Positions 8,388 through 17,802 of a DNA stretch of 64,000 bases are shown here, one piece after another. The position numbers and the translations under genes were made by a program. Below the pieces are notes generated by a model. That model had not been told where the DNA came from and made no database searches. It worked only from the letters and a program-made list of their open reading frames with translations. The stretch lies in contig DYCF01000015.1 of NCBI GenBank assembly GCA_019418225.1, forward strand, positions 35,646 to 99,645. Direction: 5' to 3'. This DNA is from Clostridiales bacterium. GTDB lineage: Bacteria > Bacillota > Clostridia > Lachnospirales > Cellulosilyticaceae. Each line of letters starts with the position of its first letter. The first letter of the stretch is position 1.

Positions 8388-10235
8388 TTATCTAGTAAAT
8401 GCTTCTAATATATCATTAACATCTTGAGTTGTTCTAAGTTTTTCTACGAGCTGACTATCATCTAAAGCCATCGCTATATTTGATAAGATTTGTAAATGTT
8501 CATCACCTACACCTGCAATTCCTATTACGAGGTAAGCTGTTTCACCTTCGAAATCAATACCATTTGGATATTGAAGTACAGTAATCCCTGATGCTATAAC
8601 TTCTTTCTTAGCTTCACCTACACCATGTGGAATTGCTACACCCATACCCATATATGTTGAAACGATGCGTTCACGTTCAATCATAGCTTGTACATAATCT
8701 GCTTTTACATATTTCTCTTTTACAAGTAAGTTTCCTGCTGCTCTAATGGCCTCTTCTTTACTTACACTTTCTAAACCTAATACAATATTATTTTTTGTTA
8801 AAGTTTGTGTTTCTTTTACTTCAGTTACTACTACTTCAGTTGTTACTGTCTTTTCCACTTTGTTTGCTACATTGTTTCCTCTATTTTCAAGGCTTGTATA
8901 TAATTCATCTAACTTAGGATCACCTAAGAAGTTTTGGATAAACACATGATGTGCTTGTGGTGAATTTTTCTTTGCACGTTCTACTAGTTTTACATGGCTT
9001 ACAACGATATCTGCATCACTTGGTATCGTGTCAACAGATGAGTTTGTTACTGTAATGTTTAATCCTAATTTTTGAATTCTATTTCTAAATTTAGTTGCGC
9101 CCATTGCACTTGATCCCATTCCAGCATCACATGCGAAGACGATTTTATTGATTGTTTCTTTTTGAGATAAATCTACTTTTTCTCCTACTTCAACTGACTC
9201 ATTAGTTTCTTTTTCATCACTCATACCTTTAGCTGCTTTTCTAACAATTGGTGCAGCTACAAGAAGTGAAACAACTGTTGATACCGCGATACCTAAAAGT
9301 ACGCTAAGCATTTCGCCTTTTGGTGCTAATGCTAAGATTGCAAGAACACTTCCTGGTGATGGTGTTGCTACTAAACCAACTTTAAGGATTGAGAATACTA
9401 AGATACCTGCTGCACTACCTGCAATTGGTGCAATTAATAATAATGGATTTGCAAGTACATATGGGAAGTAAATTTCGTGAATACCACCTAATGCATGAAT
9501 AATTGCTGCACCTGGTGCTGATTGTTTCATATTTCCTTTACTGTAGATGCAGTATGCTAATAATACACCAAGTCCTGGTCCTGGATTTGATTCTAATAAG
9601 AACATAATAGATTGACCTGCTTGTTGTGCTTGTTCAATACCGATTGGTCCGATAATACCATGGTTAATTGCATTGTTTAAGAATAATACTTTTGCTGGTT
9701 CGATGAAGATTGCACTTAAAGGAAGTAATCCTTTGTTTACAACAATTTCTACACCAGTTTTTAAAACATCTGTTACTGTACTTACTGCTGGACCTACGCC
9801 ATAGAATCCTATGATTGCAAGTAGCATCCCTAAAATACCAATTGAAAAGTTGTTTACTAACATCTCAAAGCCAGCTGGCACTCTGCCTTCCACTGCTTTA
9901 TCAAATTTCTTAATCACATATCCAGCCAATGGCCCCATAATCATGGCACCAATGAACATTGGAATATCTGCCCCCATAATAACGCCAAATGTTGCAATTG
10001 CCCCAATTACACCGCCGCGTACGTCGGCAACGACTTTACCACCTGTGTAACCTACAAGTATAGGTAATAAATATTTAAGCATTGGGTCTACTAAAGTTGC
10101 TAATTTTTCATTTGGAAACCATCCTGATGAAATAAATAATGCTGTAATGAATCCCCATGCAATGAATGCACCTATATTAGGCATTACCATTCCACTTAGG
10201 AACTTCCCAAATTTTTGTACCTTCTCTTTAAACAT
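8388..10235 (-). CDS. mtlA: PTS mannitol transporter subunit IICBA
   Basis: A 615-residue membrane transporter that imports and phosphorylates mannitol. Domains in order: an EIIC membrane domain (residues ~1-340, many hydrophobic segments, GIHEIYFPYVL signature), an EIIB domain with the phosphorylated Cys near residue 370 in FACDAGMGSSAMGATKFR, and after a linker an EIIA domain (residues ~475-615) with the active His near residue 535 in MGVAIPHGVGEAKK. The full three-domain order matches MtlA of E. coli. The start codon lies only 2 bp after the mtlR stop and its ribosome binding site GGAGGG overlaps the end of mtlR, indicating translational coupling. Confidence 0.95.
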   Translation of the reverse strand: MFKEKVQKFGKFLSGMVMPNIGAFIAWGFITALFISSGWFPNEKLATLVDPMLKYLLPILVGYTGGKVVADVRGGVIGAIATFGVIMGADIPMFIGAMIMGPLAGYVIKKFDKAVEGRVPAGFEMLVNNFSIGILGMLLAIIGFYGVGPAVSTVTDVLKTGVEIVVNKGLLPLSAIFIEPAKVLFLNNAINHGIIGPIGIEQAQQAGQSIMFLLESNPGPGLGVLLAYCIYSKGNMKQSAPGAAIIHALGGIHEIYFPYVLANPLLLIAPIAGSAAGILVFSILKVGLVATPSPGSVLAILALAPKGEMLSVLLGIAVSTVVSLLVAAPIVRKAAKGMSDEKETNESVEVGEKVDLSQKETINKIVFACDAGMGSSAMGATKFRNRIQKLGLNITVTNSSVDTIPSDADIVVSHVKLVERAKKNSPQAHHVFIQNFLGDPKLDELYTSLENRGNNVANKVEKTVTTEVVVTEVKETQTLTKNNIVLGLESVSKEEAIRAAGNLLVKEKYVKADYVQAMIERERIVSTYMGMGVAIPHGVGEAKKEVIASGITVLQYPNGIDFEGETAYLVIGIAGVGDEHLQILSNIAMALDDSQLVEKLRTTQDVNDILEAFTR

Positions 10236-10237
10236 CG

Positions 10238-12336
10238 CTATCCCTCCAGTGTTTTCATTAATTGCTGTCTATATAAGCCTTTTAATTTTGTTTCTAATAG
10301 GCTTTCTATATGTGCTATGCCTTCTTTCTTAATGCTTTCTCTAAAATCTTCATCTGCTAATACCTCACCACTAATGTAGCTCATAATAGCTAAATCAGCT
10401 TCTGTACTATTTTCTGGTACAACGGAGACAACTGCTGCTTCTATACGCTTTTCACCTATGATTAGTGGTGTTGTAAGTTGTAAAACACCAAATCTACATT
10501 CTTTAATAACTGCTGTTTTACAGTGTAAGAACATCATGTTATATTCCGGTAAATAGGTTGTCGCAATTTCCTCTCTTTTAGTGAGTCCTTCTTGTATCGC
10601 TTTTTGTTCTTCTGGTGTATGACCAAATAATTGCCCTGCCACCTCTATAAGTTGTGTGATACTAGATGAAGTGGCTATTTCTTCTACCTGAAGTGTTTTT
10701 AATACTTCAAGGATAGTGGTCCCTATCTTAGAGATAAATTCAATACTATTTTTATTAAGCTTTACTTCTTTCCTATCTATTGGGCAATACATCCTATGCC
10801 TAATCATCTCTTTAATAAATACTTTAAGTTTGTCTCTATCATTTTCTAGCAAAAATGGATTAATGCATATATTAGGAAAATCAATATCTAATTCTACTGT
10901 GGAAATAATACACTCTATGCCATTCGCCTTTAACTTCTCAGTATCAATATTAATTGCAGAGATATTTCCCTTCACCTCAATATTGTCAAAATGCTTTTCA
11001 ATATTAGAGGCTAATAACTTAGATGTCCCAATTCCCGTTGGGCAAGCAATTACTGCTGCCACTTTTTCTTTAACGCTATTTCTTTCAATAGCAACTGCAA
11101 AATGCATGACAATATAAGCTATTTCTGCTTCTGGCACCTTGTCTATATGGGCTATTTTCTTCAATATTTCACAGGCATGTTCACAAGCCTCATAAATCTC
11201 TGCATACCTTTCTTTAATCTTATCTAATAAAGGATTACGTATGCTCAGTTTCATCTTAAGCCTATTAATAGCTGGCACCACATGATTTAATAAGTCTTTA
11301 TTTAATCTGGATTTATCCTTAATGGTAATCCCTAGTTCACTTTCTACCGTTGTAATTAAATAGGTTGTAAGTTGCCTTGTATCTAAATTAAAGAGGTCTA
11401 TATCATCTTCAAACTTCTCAAGTGCAACTTAGAGCCCTTAATATGCATTGTAATATAACCACATTCATCTTTAGGAATCTTCACCTTACAACTTTCTTCT
11501 AAATGATTACAAATGGTTTCAGCCATTTTAAATTCCGGTAAACGCTGAAGGTCTTTTAAAACCTCTTCATCCATCTCAATATGGTCACCATTTTGAATCC
11601 GCTGAATGGTTAAGGTTAAATGAATCACTAGCCCAATATACGTACTATCTGATAACTTTAGATTGTTTTGATGTTCTAATTCAGAAAGTACCTCTTGTAT
11701 AATCCTTAATACATTAACGTCTAAAAACCTCAATATATTCTGCTTTATATTGCGCTCTCCTTGCTGCTGATTTAAACCTTTTAATAAACCTATGATTTCC
11801 TCATCACCAATGGTACTGTGAAGAATCTCAGATAAGACCTTTCTATAACTTTCTTCCTCACCCTCTAGGTAAATCCCGACGCCTTGCTTTCTAATCAGTG
11901 TAATACCAAATTTCTGAAGCCATTCTTCAATTTCATCCAAGTCATTACTTAAAGTTCCTTCTGATACTTTAAGACATGAGGTGAAATAAATGAGCTTTAA
12001 CGGTTCCCTATGCAAAATCAGTTCATATAAAATAATTCGCTTTCTTTCTTCTTTCGTATAAGTCTTAACGATATGCTCAATCTCTAATAGCTCTAAAATC
12101 AACTCCTTACCTTCTATATTTTCATCAATCAAGAGTCCCACTCCAGGTTTTTTAACAAAGTTAAAGTCATTTTCATCTAACCATGTCTCAATATTGGGTA
12201 GCTCCCTTAAAACTGTTCTAGTACTTACTTCTAATTCCTTAGCTATATTTGCAATAGTAACGCCGCTACCAGTATCTAAAGAAATTAGTAATTCTATAAT
12301 CTGCTTTTGTCTTAATGTTAACTTTTTACTTTTCAT
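10238..12336 (-). pseudogene. mtlR: Mannitol operon regulator MtlR, split by a frameshift
   Basis: Two adjacent frames together make one MtlR-type activator (~690 residues). The first, 12336 to 11398, holds the N-terminal helix-turn-helix (LTLRQKQIIELL...TIANIAKELEVSTRT), PRD1 and the start of PRD2, and stops after KGSKLHLRSLKMI. The second frame is open from about 11430 (reading ALEKFEDDIDLF...) to 10238 and holds the rest of PRD2, a GatB-like EIIB domain (ACPTGIGTSKLL) and an EIIA-like domain with LHCKTAVIKECRFG. The frames overlap near 11425-11440, so a single-base indel explains the break. MtlR senses PTS phosphorylation and activates the mannitol operon. It may be a true pseudogene or a sequencing error; a GTG at 11281 could start a C-terminal fragment. 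Confidence 0.8.
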
Positions 12337-12398
12337 TTCTTCTCCTAATATGGCGCGCTATAACTTAATTTATAACTTTTAAGTTTGCCGCTTGTTTT

Positions 12399-12460
12399 AT
12401 AGATTTCACATTTATAAATTTTAGTTATTCATAGTTTTTAGCAATGTAAAATCATTGGGA
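12399..12460. repeat. Copy 2 of the ~65-bp repeated element
   Basis: Shares about 90% identity with 7147-7213, including ATTTCACAT and a one-mismatch partner ATGTAAAAT. It lies ~65 bp upstream of the mtlR start, so the two copies bracket the mannitol operon in direct orientation. A neighbouring dyad (GAGAAACCAA near 12459 and TTGGTTTCTC near 12509) may form a further hairpin. Confidence 0.6.
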
Positions 12461-12640
12461 GAAACCAATTTACCTACATGTATATTTTAAGGTTCTAGTT
12501 GGTTTCTCTATAAGCTTAATTAAATTGTAATTCCAATTAAGCGTTCTATCAATTCATTCATACATGACACTTGTCCCTATTATTAGTGACACTTTTTGGT
12601 CTAAATATTTATTTTTTCCATTTATCCTATAAAAAAGCAC

Positions 12641-12663
12641 AAAAAAAGTGGCTTACGCCACTT
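12641..12663 (-). terminator. Terminator after the DUF4176 gene
   Basis: AAGTGGC-TTAC-GCCACTT stem-loop; on the minus strand it is followed by seven T. It sits 18 bp beyond the stop codon. Confidence 0.85.
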
Positions 12664-12680
12664 CTATTGCTTGTTCAAAC

Positions 12681-12938
12681 TTATTTTTCCATCTTCTTTA
12701 AGGCTAATTTAAAGGCATCTTCCTCTAAGTCACTATACCCCTTAAAAATAATCGTATCAATATCGCTATGATTAAACAAAAATGTATAGCCTTCTCCTAA
12801 ATAACCTTCAGGGTACAATATGCCCATGTAATCCCAAAGTCTTTCCTCTACACCTTGTAGTTGTTTTCTACCAATAACCATTAATTTCTTGTAGCCATTT
12901 TTTAAAACAACTATTGATCCTAAAGGTAATAATTCCAT
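12681..12938 (-). CDS. DUF4176 family protein
   Basis: An 85-residue cytosolic protein that begins LPLGSIVVLKNGYKKLMVIGRKQ and continues with WDYMGILYPEGYLG and FNHSDIDTIIFKGY, the pattern of the DUF4176 family. In other Firmicutes these small proteins are often found near type VII (ESX/WXG100) secretion genes, but no such genes are visible here. It is single-cistron: AGGAGGCTATACAAG precedes the ATG, and it has its own terminator. Molecular function is unknown. Confidence 0.7.
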   Translation of the reverse strand: MELLPLGSIVVLKNGYKKLMVIGRKQLQGVEERLWDYMGILYPEGYLGEGYTFLFNHSDIDTIIFKGYSDLEEDAFKLALKKMEK

Positions 12939-13012
12939 CTTGTATAGCCTCCTGCATACTTACTTAGTTCTATATAAATATTATACATATTATTTGCCCT
13001 CAAACAAAGCTT

Positions 13013-13058
13013 TACCTTATATACTTACAAAATATACTTACAAAATATACTTACAAAA
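13013..13058. repeat. Short tandem repeat, three units
   Basis: The 13-base unit ATACTTACAAAAT is repeated three times in a row with small end variations, directly downstream of the glmS terminator. No function can be assigned. Confidence 0.6.
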
Positions 13059-13097
13059 AAATAGCTAAAATCATCTTTTCATGATTTTAGCTATTTT
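13058..13097 (-). terminator. glmS terminator
   Basis: AAAATAGCTAAAATCAT and ATGATTTTAGCTATTTT are perfect 17-bp arms with a six-base loop, followed on the minus strand by a T run. Confidence 0.9.
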
Positions 13098-13126
13098 CAA
13101 CCTGTATATCAAATTAGTGATATCTC

Positions 13127-14953
13127 TTATTCTACTGTAACAGATTTCGCTAAGTTTCTTGGCTTATCAATATCACAACCTCTTTTGCTTGCTACATAGT
13201 AAGCAATAAGTTGTAATTGTACAGCTGCTAAAATTGGCGCAACCATTGTTGATATGCGTGGAATTCTTAACACTTTATCAAAGATTGCTAAATCAAGCTC
13301 TTCATCTTCATAAGCAATTCCAATAATAACTGCTCCTCTTGATTTAACCTCTCTAATATTACTAATCATCTTATCTTTTAATTGTGGCTGAGTTAATAAT
13401 GCGATTACCTTTGTGCCTTCTTCAATTAAGGCAATTGTACCATGTTTTAACTCTCCACCAGCATAAGCTTCTGAGTGAATATAAGAAATCTCTTTTATTT
13501 TTAAAGCCCCCTCAATAGCAAGTGCATAGTCTGTTCCTCTACCTAAATAGAATAAATCTCTTTCATCAACTAATAAGTCACTTACCTTATCCACTTCTGA
13601 TTCATGCTCTAAAACTTCTGCTACTTTTTGTGGCAGGCTTAATAATGCTTCTTTTAATTCTTTTTCTACTTCTGGCGCAAGTAATCCTTTTAAGTCTGCT
13701 AAATACATACCAAGGATATTCATGATAACAACTTGTGTTGTATAAGCCTTTGTAGATGCAACTGCAATTTCTGGTCCTGCCATTGTGTAAATCACATGGT
13801 CAGCTTCTCTTGAAATACTACTTCCAACAACATTTGTAACGGCTAATGTTTTAGCGCCTACTTTTTTACAATCTCTAAGTACAGCTAATGTATCAGCTGT
13901 CTCTCCAGATTGGCTTAAAGTAATAATTAATGTTTTATCTGTCACAAGTGGCTCTCTGTATCTAAATTCTGATGCAATTTCTACTTCAACAGGGATTTTA
14001 GCTAATTTTTCAATTGCTACTTTACCCATAAGCCCTGCATTATATGCTGTACCACAAGCGATAATATAAATTCTATCAATGTTATTAAGCTCTTCTAAAG
14101 TCAGTTTAAAATCACCTAAGTTAACTTTTTCATTTGGTAATACTCTAGAATTTAAAGTATCTCGAATTGCTCTTGATTGCTCATGAATTTCTTTTAACAT
14201 AAATGAGTCATAGCCATCTTTTTCTGCTGAATCTTCATTCCATGTTACTTTATAAATTTCTTTCTTAACTTCTTGTCCTTCAGCTGTGAAGATTTTAGCA
14301 CCTTCTTTAGTTAAAACGACAAATTCTTTATCTTCTAATAAATAAATATCTCTTGTATAACTTAATACAGCTGGAATATCTGATGCAATAAATGTTTCAT
14401 TTTCTCCAAGACCAACAATTAATGGGCTATCTTTTCTTACAGCAATAATTTTATCTGGCTCATCACCACATACAACACCTAGTGCATAGCTTCCTTCTAA
14501 TCTTTCTACAGCTTTTGTTACAGCTTTAAAAAGATCCCCTTCATAGTAATAATGAATAAGGTTTGGAATAACTTCAGTATCTGTTGCTGATTTAAATGTA
14601 TAACCTTGCTCTTTTAACCATTTTGTTAATTCATCATAGTTTTCAATGATCCCATTATGCACAACTGCAATGTTTCCTTTAGAACTTTGATGTGGATGTG
14701 AGTTCACATCTGATGGTTCTCCGTGAGTCGCCCATCTTGTATGCCCAATACCAATCATACCTTCTACAGGTGCTTTATCTAATTCATTTGTTAAGTTAGA
14801 TAATCTCCCTTTATGTTTTACAACTGATACCTCAGCATTATTTACAACTGCTATTCCCGCTGAATCATATCCTCTATATTCAAGCTTTGATAACCCTTCA
14901 ATTAAAAATTTTGAAGCATTATTGTTTCCAATGTATCCTACTATTCCGCACAT
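13127..14953 (-). CDS. glmS: Glutamine--fructose-6-phosphate aminotransferase (isomerizing)
   Basis: GlmS makes glucosamine-6-phosphate from fructose-6-phosphate and glutamine, the first step to UDP-GlcNAc for cell wall synthesis. The 608-residue protein begins MCGIVGYIG, with Cys2 as the N-terminal glutaminase nucleophile, followed by the GHTRWATHG glutamine-binding region. Two SIS sugar-isomerase domains follow (IIACGTAYNAG; SQSGETADTLA; FYLGRGTDYALAIEGALKLKE-like segment), and the end LAKSVTVE is the conserved C-terminal loop. AGAGGA precedes the ATG. Upstream lies a glmS ribozyme, so the mRNA is expected to be cleaved and destroyed when glucosamine-6-phosphate is abundant. Confidence 0.97.
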   Translation of the reverse strand: MCGIVGYIGNNNASKFLIEGLSKLEYRGYDSAGIAVVNNAEVSVVKHKGRLSNLTNELDKAPVEGMIGIGHTRWATHGEPSDVNSHPHQSSKGNIAVVHNGIIENYDELTKWLKEQGYTFKSATDTEVIPNLIHYYYEGDLFKAVTKAVERLEGSYALGVVCGDEPDKIIAVRKDSPLIVGLGENETFIASDIPAVLSYTRDIYLLEDKEFVVLTKEGAKIFTAEGQEVKKEIYKVTWNEDSAEKDGYDSFMLKEIHEQSRAIRDTLNSRVLPNEKVNLGDFKLTLEELNNIDRIYIIACGTAYNAGLMGKVAIEKLAKIPVEVEIASEFRYREPLVTDKTLIITLSQSGETADTLAVLRDCKKVGAKTLAVTNVVGSSISREADHVIYTMAGPEIAVASTKAYTTQVVIMNILGMYLADLKGLLAPEVEKELKEALLSLPQKVAEVLEHESEVDKVSDLLVDERDLFYLGRGTDYALAIEGALKIKEISYIHSEAYAGGELKHGTIALIEEGTKVIALLTQPQLKDKMISNIREVKSRGAVIIGIAYEDEELDLAIFDKVLRIPRISTMVAPILAAVQLQLIAYYVASKRGCDIDKPRNLAKSVTVE

Positions 14954-15019
14954 ATTTTATTATCCTCTCAGTTTTGCAAATATTTTTTAAGACTTATTCT
15001 AATTTAATTTTGAGAGGCG

Positions 15020-15200
15020 TAGTTTTATTAGAATATCAACGCTTAAAATTTTAACACCCGATTGAATTTGTTCTAAAAATCACTTTTTAGTTTTGTCAAT
15101 CTTTAACGATAGTGTTATACCGTAGGGCATCCGCCGACTCTTTCGATTCTCCCTATCCTCGTCAACTAAATCCTTAGGTTTTAGTCCTGGCGCTTTTATA
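15020..15200 (-). promoter_or_regulatory. glmS ribozyme riboswitch
   Basis: On the minus strand, reading toward glmS, the conserved core is visible: AGCGCCAGGACT (15194-15183) containing the self-cleavage site before the G at 15193, then AGTTGACGAGG, then a stem and CGGCGGATGCCC near 15130, followed by the less conserved P3/P4 region with GTTAAA repeats. These blocks and their order match the glmS ribozyme, which uses glucosamine-6-phosphate as cofactor to cleave the leader. The 3' boundary is approximate; the leader extends a further ~65 bases to the glmS start. Confidence 0.93.
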
Positions 15201-15379
15201 CTTTCATTTTTTATACTTCATTTTCATATGTCATGATTTATTATTACTGTTTATGATCAGCTCCTTTTTAATCATTCTTACACCTCGAAATGATTCTAGC
15301 ATCCTTTATGTCCAATTAACATAAATACTTATCACACTTTTGTCACCATCTATAATGCCACTTAGCTATTACCTCTTTG

Positions 15380-15697
15380 TTACTCCTGCTTTAAAATAAT
15401 GATTGTAATAACATCTTTTTGTGCTGTATAAGTTATTCTAAAGTTGTCCACCTTCAAGCTATATAAGCCTTCTACATCTGAGCAACCTGACAATTTATTA
15501 AGTTCCCCTTCTGGCATGTGATAGATGGCATTTAATAAAACTTCCTGTTCCGCTTTACTAAGTGTTAAAAGTACCTCTTTGACTTCTTTTTTAATCTCAA
15601 TCTTAAAGTTTTTGAGTGTAATCCCTAATTCACTTGCTAATTCTTCTAAACAAATTGTTTCTTGTTCTCCTCCATTATGTATGTTCTCTTTATTCAT
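15380..15697 (-). CDS. Small RelE/ParE-like protein, possible toxin
   Basis: A 105-residue protein. The C-terminal third (CSDVEGLYSLKVDNFRITYT then AQKDVITIIILKQE) resembles the conserved end of RelE/ParE-fold toxins, where 'L..G.YRI.Y' and a hydrophobic strand form the core. The N-terminal part (LEELASELGITLKNFKIEIK) is helical and could be an antitoxin-like or linker segment, so this might be an unusual fused form. The open frame extends to a TTG at 15730, but AAAGGATGCGTGCA before the ATG at 15697 favours the shorter start. No separate antitoxin gene is visible beside it. Function is uncertain. Confidence 0.55.
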   Translation of the reverse strand: MNKENIHNGGEQETICLEELASELGITLKNFKIEIKKEVKEVLLTLSKAEQEVLLNAIYHMPEGELNKLSGCSDVEGLYSLKVDNFRITYTAQKDVITIIILKQE

Positions 15698-15832
15698 TGC
15701 ACGCATCCTTTCATCTTTAGTTACTGTCAACTCATCATTATGTTAATATACAGTAACCCAAAAATCAACTTATATCTCTAAAAACTACTTTTCTAGTCTC
15801 TCCATTGCCCTTAGCATTTTTCTTAATCTTAC

Positions 15833-16621
15833 CTATCCCTCTAATATTTCTCTTACCTTATTTAAGTCTATATCCCTTAAATGATATGTACTTTCAATCT
15901 CTTGCGCCACATCCGGTGAAAGATTCGAATGCACATAAAAAGTATTAAGTCCCACCTGCTGCGCCCCTAAAATATCACAAGTATAGTCATTGCCAATCAT
16001 TATAGTTTTTTCTACATCAAGGCCATATTTCTCTATAGGTTTCTGATAAAATGCAGCATCCGGCTTCTTACAACCATACTCAGAGGAAATAAAAATATCA
16101 TCAAAAAGTGTCTCAATCCCTAAATATCTTAGTTCATAACGTGTAAAAATATTTTGTGCATTTGAAAGGAGATAAACCTTTCTTCCTTTGTTTCTTAAGC
16201 CTTGTAATAGCGCCTTAGCCCCTTCATAAAGCCTAATATATTCCGTTGAAACACAGCGAAATACTTGTCCTGCATAGGTGCTTTGCACTAAATCTGCTTC
16301 TACACCTTTACGCCTAAACAACTTTTGAAAGACATATTCAAGTTGTACTTCAGAATATGCTTCATGGCTATCTGATGGCTTATTGCCTATCAGCTTACCA
16401 TCTTTTAAGCTACTTACTTGCTTACTTCTAGCCTGTTCCTGCGCTCCTTTAACTTCTTGCAGATAAGCTTCGTTTAATTCCTCTGCAGTATATACTGCCC
16501 CATAATAGCCATAAAACAAACTTAACTTCTCCCATAATTCAAGCTTTTCCTCATCTGTACGAATATCTACTAATGTGCCATATAAATCAAATAAATAATT
16601 GGTATACATATTATTTTTCAT
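15833..16621 (-). CDS. HAD-superfamily hydrolase (YjjG-like)
   Basis: A 262-residue cytosolic phosphatase-fold protein. Motif I is LFDLYGTLV at the N-terminus (Asp nucleophile and Asp+2 replaced as D-x-Y, as in YjjG/nucleotidase subfamilies), motif II is LLSNAQN near residue 155, motif III the Lys in CKKPDAAFY, and motif IV MIGNDYTCDILGAQ. A helical cap lies between motifs I and II. Such enzymes often hydrolyse nucleoside monophosphates or sugar phosphates. The start is unclear: GTG at 16642 and ATG at 16627 are in frame, but AGGGGGAG has the best spacing to the ATG at 16621. It is next to an esterase gene without an obvious pathway link. Confidence 0.8.
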   Translation of the reverse strand: MKNNMYTNYLFDLYGTLVDIRTDEEKLELWEKLSLFYGYYGAVYTAEELNEAYLQEVKGAQEQARSKQVSSLKDGKLIGNKPSDSHEAYSEVQLEYVFQKLFRRKGVEADLVQSTYAGQVFRCVSTEYIRLYEGAKALLQGLRNKGRKVYLLSNAQNIFTRYELRYLGIETLFDDIFISSEYGCKKPDAAFYQKPIEKYGLDVEKTIMIGNDYTCDILGAQQVGLNTFYVHSNLSPDVAQEIESTYHLRDIDLNKVREILEG

Positions 16622-16707
16622 ATTCATCTCCCCCTCACTCACATTATCACACTTATAATACTACTTTTTCTTCCTAACTATTTCAATAAGTAGGGGGAGT
16701 TTTCTAT

Positions 16708-17673
16708 TTATTCTATCTCGCCATTCTTTCTATTAATCCACTGAGTGGATACATCCATAGCTGCTCTACATGCTTTAGTCTGGTCCAACGCATTTAGCAT
16801 CACAAAGTCATGAATGATTGCCTGAAAACGCATCGCAGTTACCTCTACGCCTGCTTCTCGAAGCTGCCTCGCATAACATTCACCTTCATCTCTTAATACA
16901 TCCGCTTCTCCTGTTAAAATCATAGCAGCTGGCAGCCCCTTCAGGTCTTCCTTAGTTGCTCTAAGTGGTGATGCCGTGATTTCATGCCGTGATTGTGCGC
17001 GCATTGTATATTGATTCCAAAACCACATCATACCTGCTCTATATAAATAATAATCTACTGCAAACTGACAATATGAACGTGTATTAAAGTAAGCATTCGT
17101 TACAGGATAATATAAGAGCTGCTTATGAATTTTAGGCCCCTCTTGCTGTTTCGCCATAATGGTCATAATCGTAGCCATATTTCCTCCGACACTATCGCCA
17201 GCTACTGTTAAGCTGCTTAAATCCGCTTCGCACGCTACCTCACTCAGTAAGCTAGGCAACTGACATAAAAGATCATAACACTGCATAATAGCTGTAGGAT
17301 ATTTTGCCTCTGGGGAACGTAAATACTCCGGAAATACCACGATTGAATTGGTTCTAGCGGCTAACTCTCTAACCAATTTATCATGGGTATGAAAACTGCC
17401 AAATACCCATCCTGCACCATGAATATAATAAATCACATGCGGTATACCACTTAGATTACTAGGTACGACAAAGTAAACCGTTACACATCCCCATCCATTG
17501 GTTGTTACAGATAGCTTTTTAATCTCTGCTGGATACTTATAAACAGGTGAATCTTGTGCTCTTTCTAATCTTTCTCGGCCTTCCTCAGGTGGAATTTGAA
17601 AAATAAGGGGTGGTTTTGAATTCTCATTACAAACCTTTTCTGCCTCAGGCTCTAATGGCACTATTCTTTTCAT
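16708..17673 (-). CDS. Alpha/beta-hydrolase, hormone-sensitive-lipase-type esterase
   Basis: A 321-residue esterase of the Aes/HSL family. The oxyanion motif HGAGWVFG is near residue 88, the nucleophile motif GDSVGGN near residue 160, the acidic residue in TGEADVLRDEG near 263, and the His in IIHDFVML near 293. This family cleaves short acyl esters; there is no signal peptide, so it should act inside the cell. A strong AAAGGAGG precedes the ATG. A 9-bp inverted repeat at 17727-17754 in its upstream region could be an operator. Confidence 0.88.
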   Translation of the reverse strand: MKRIVPLEPEAEKVCNENSKPPLIFQIPPEEGRERLERAQDSPVYKYPAEIKKLSVTTNGWGCVTVYFVVPSNLSGIPHVIYYIHGAGWVFGSFHTHDKLVRELAARTNSIVVFPEYLRSPEAKYPTAIMQCYDLLCQLPSLLSEVACEADLSSLTVAGDSVGGNMATIMTIMAKQQEGPKIHKQLLYYPVTNAYFNTRSYCQFAVDYYLYRAGMMWFWNQYTMRAQSRHEITASPLRATKEDLKGLPAAMILTGEADVLRDEGECYARQLREAGVEVTAMRFQAIIHDFVMLNALDQTKACRAAMDVSTQWINRKNGEIE

Positions 17674-17726
17674 AGACTTAGCCTCCTTTGAATTTAAGCC
17701 TAGCGATAGACAACATCAGTTATTTT

Positions 17727-17754
17727 TATCACATATTATTATCTATATGTGATA
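17727..17754. promoter_or_regulatory. Palindromic candidate operator upstream of the esterase gene
   Basis: TATCACATA and TATGTGATA form a perfect 9-bp dyad with a 10-base spacer, 54 bp upstream of the esterase start. Its half-sites resemble CRP-like TGTGA/TCACA elements, but no regulator can be named. Confidence 0.4.
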
Positions 17755-17802
17755 GCCTTTCAAAACTTCACAAAAAAGTAATTCCACCTGCATTACTACT
17801 AT

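Noticed and set aside
13013..13058. Tandem repeat as a CRISPR array
   Set aside because: The units are directly adjacent without spacers and no cas genes occur in the window; no CRISPR array was seen elsewhere.
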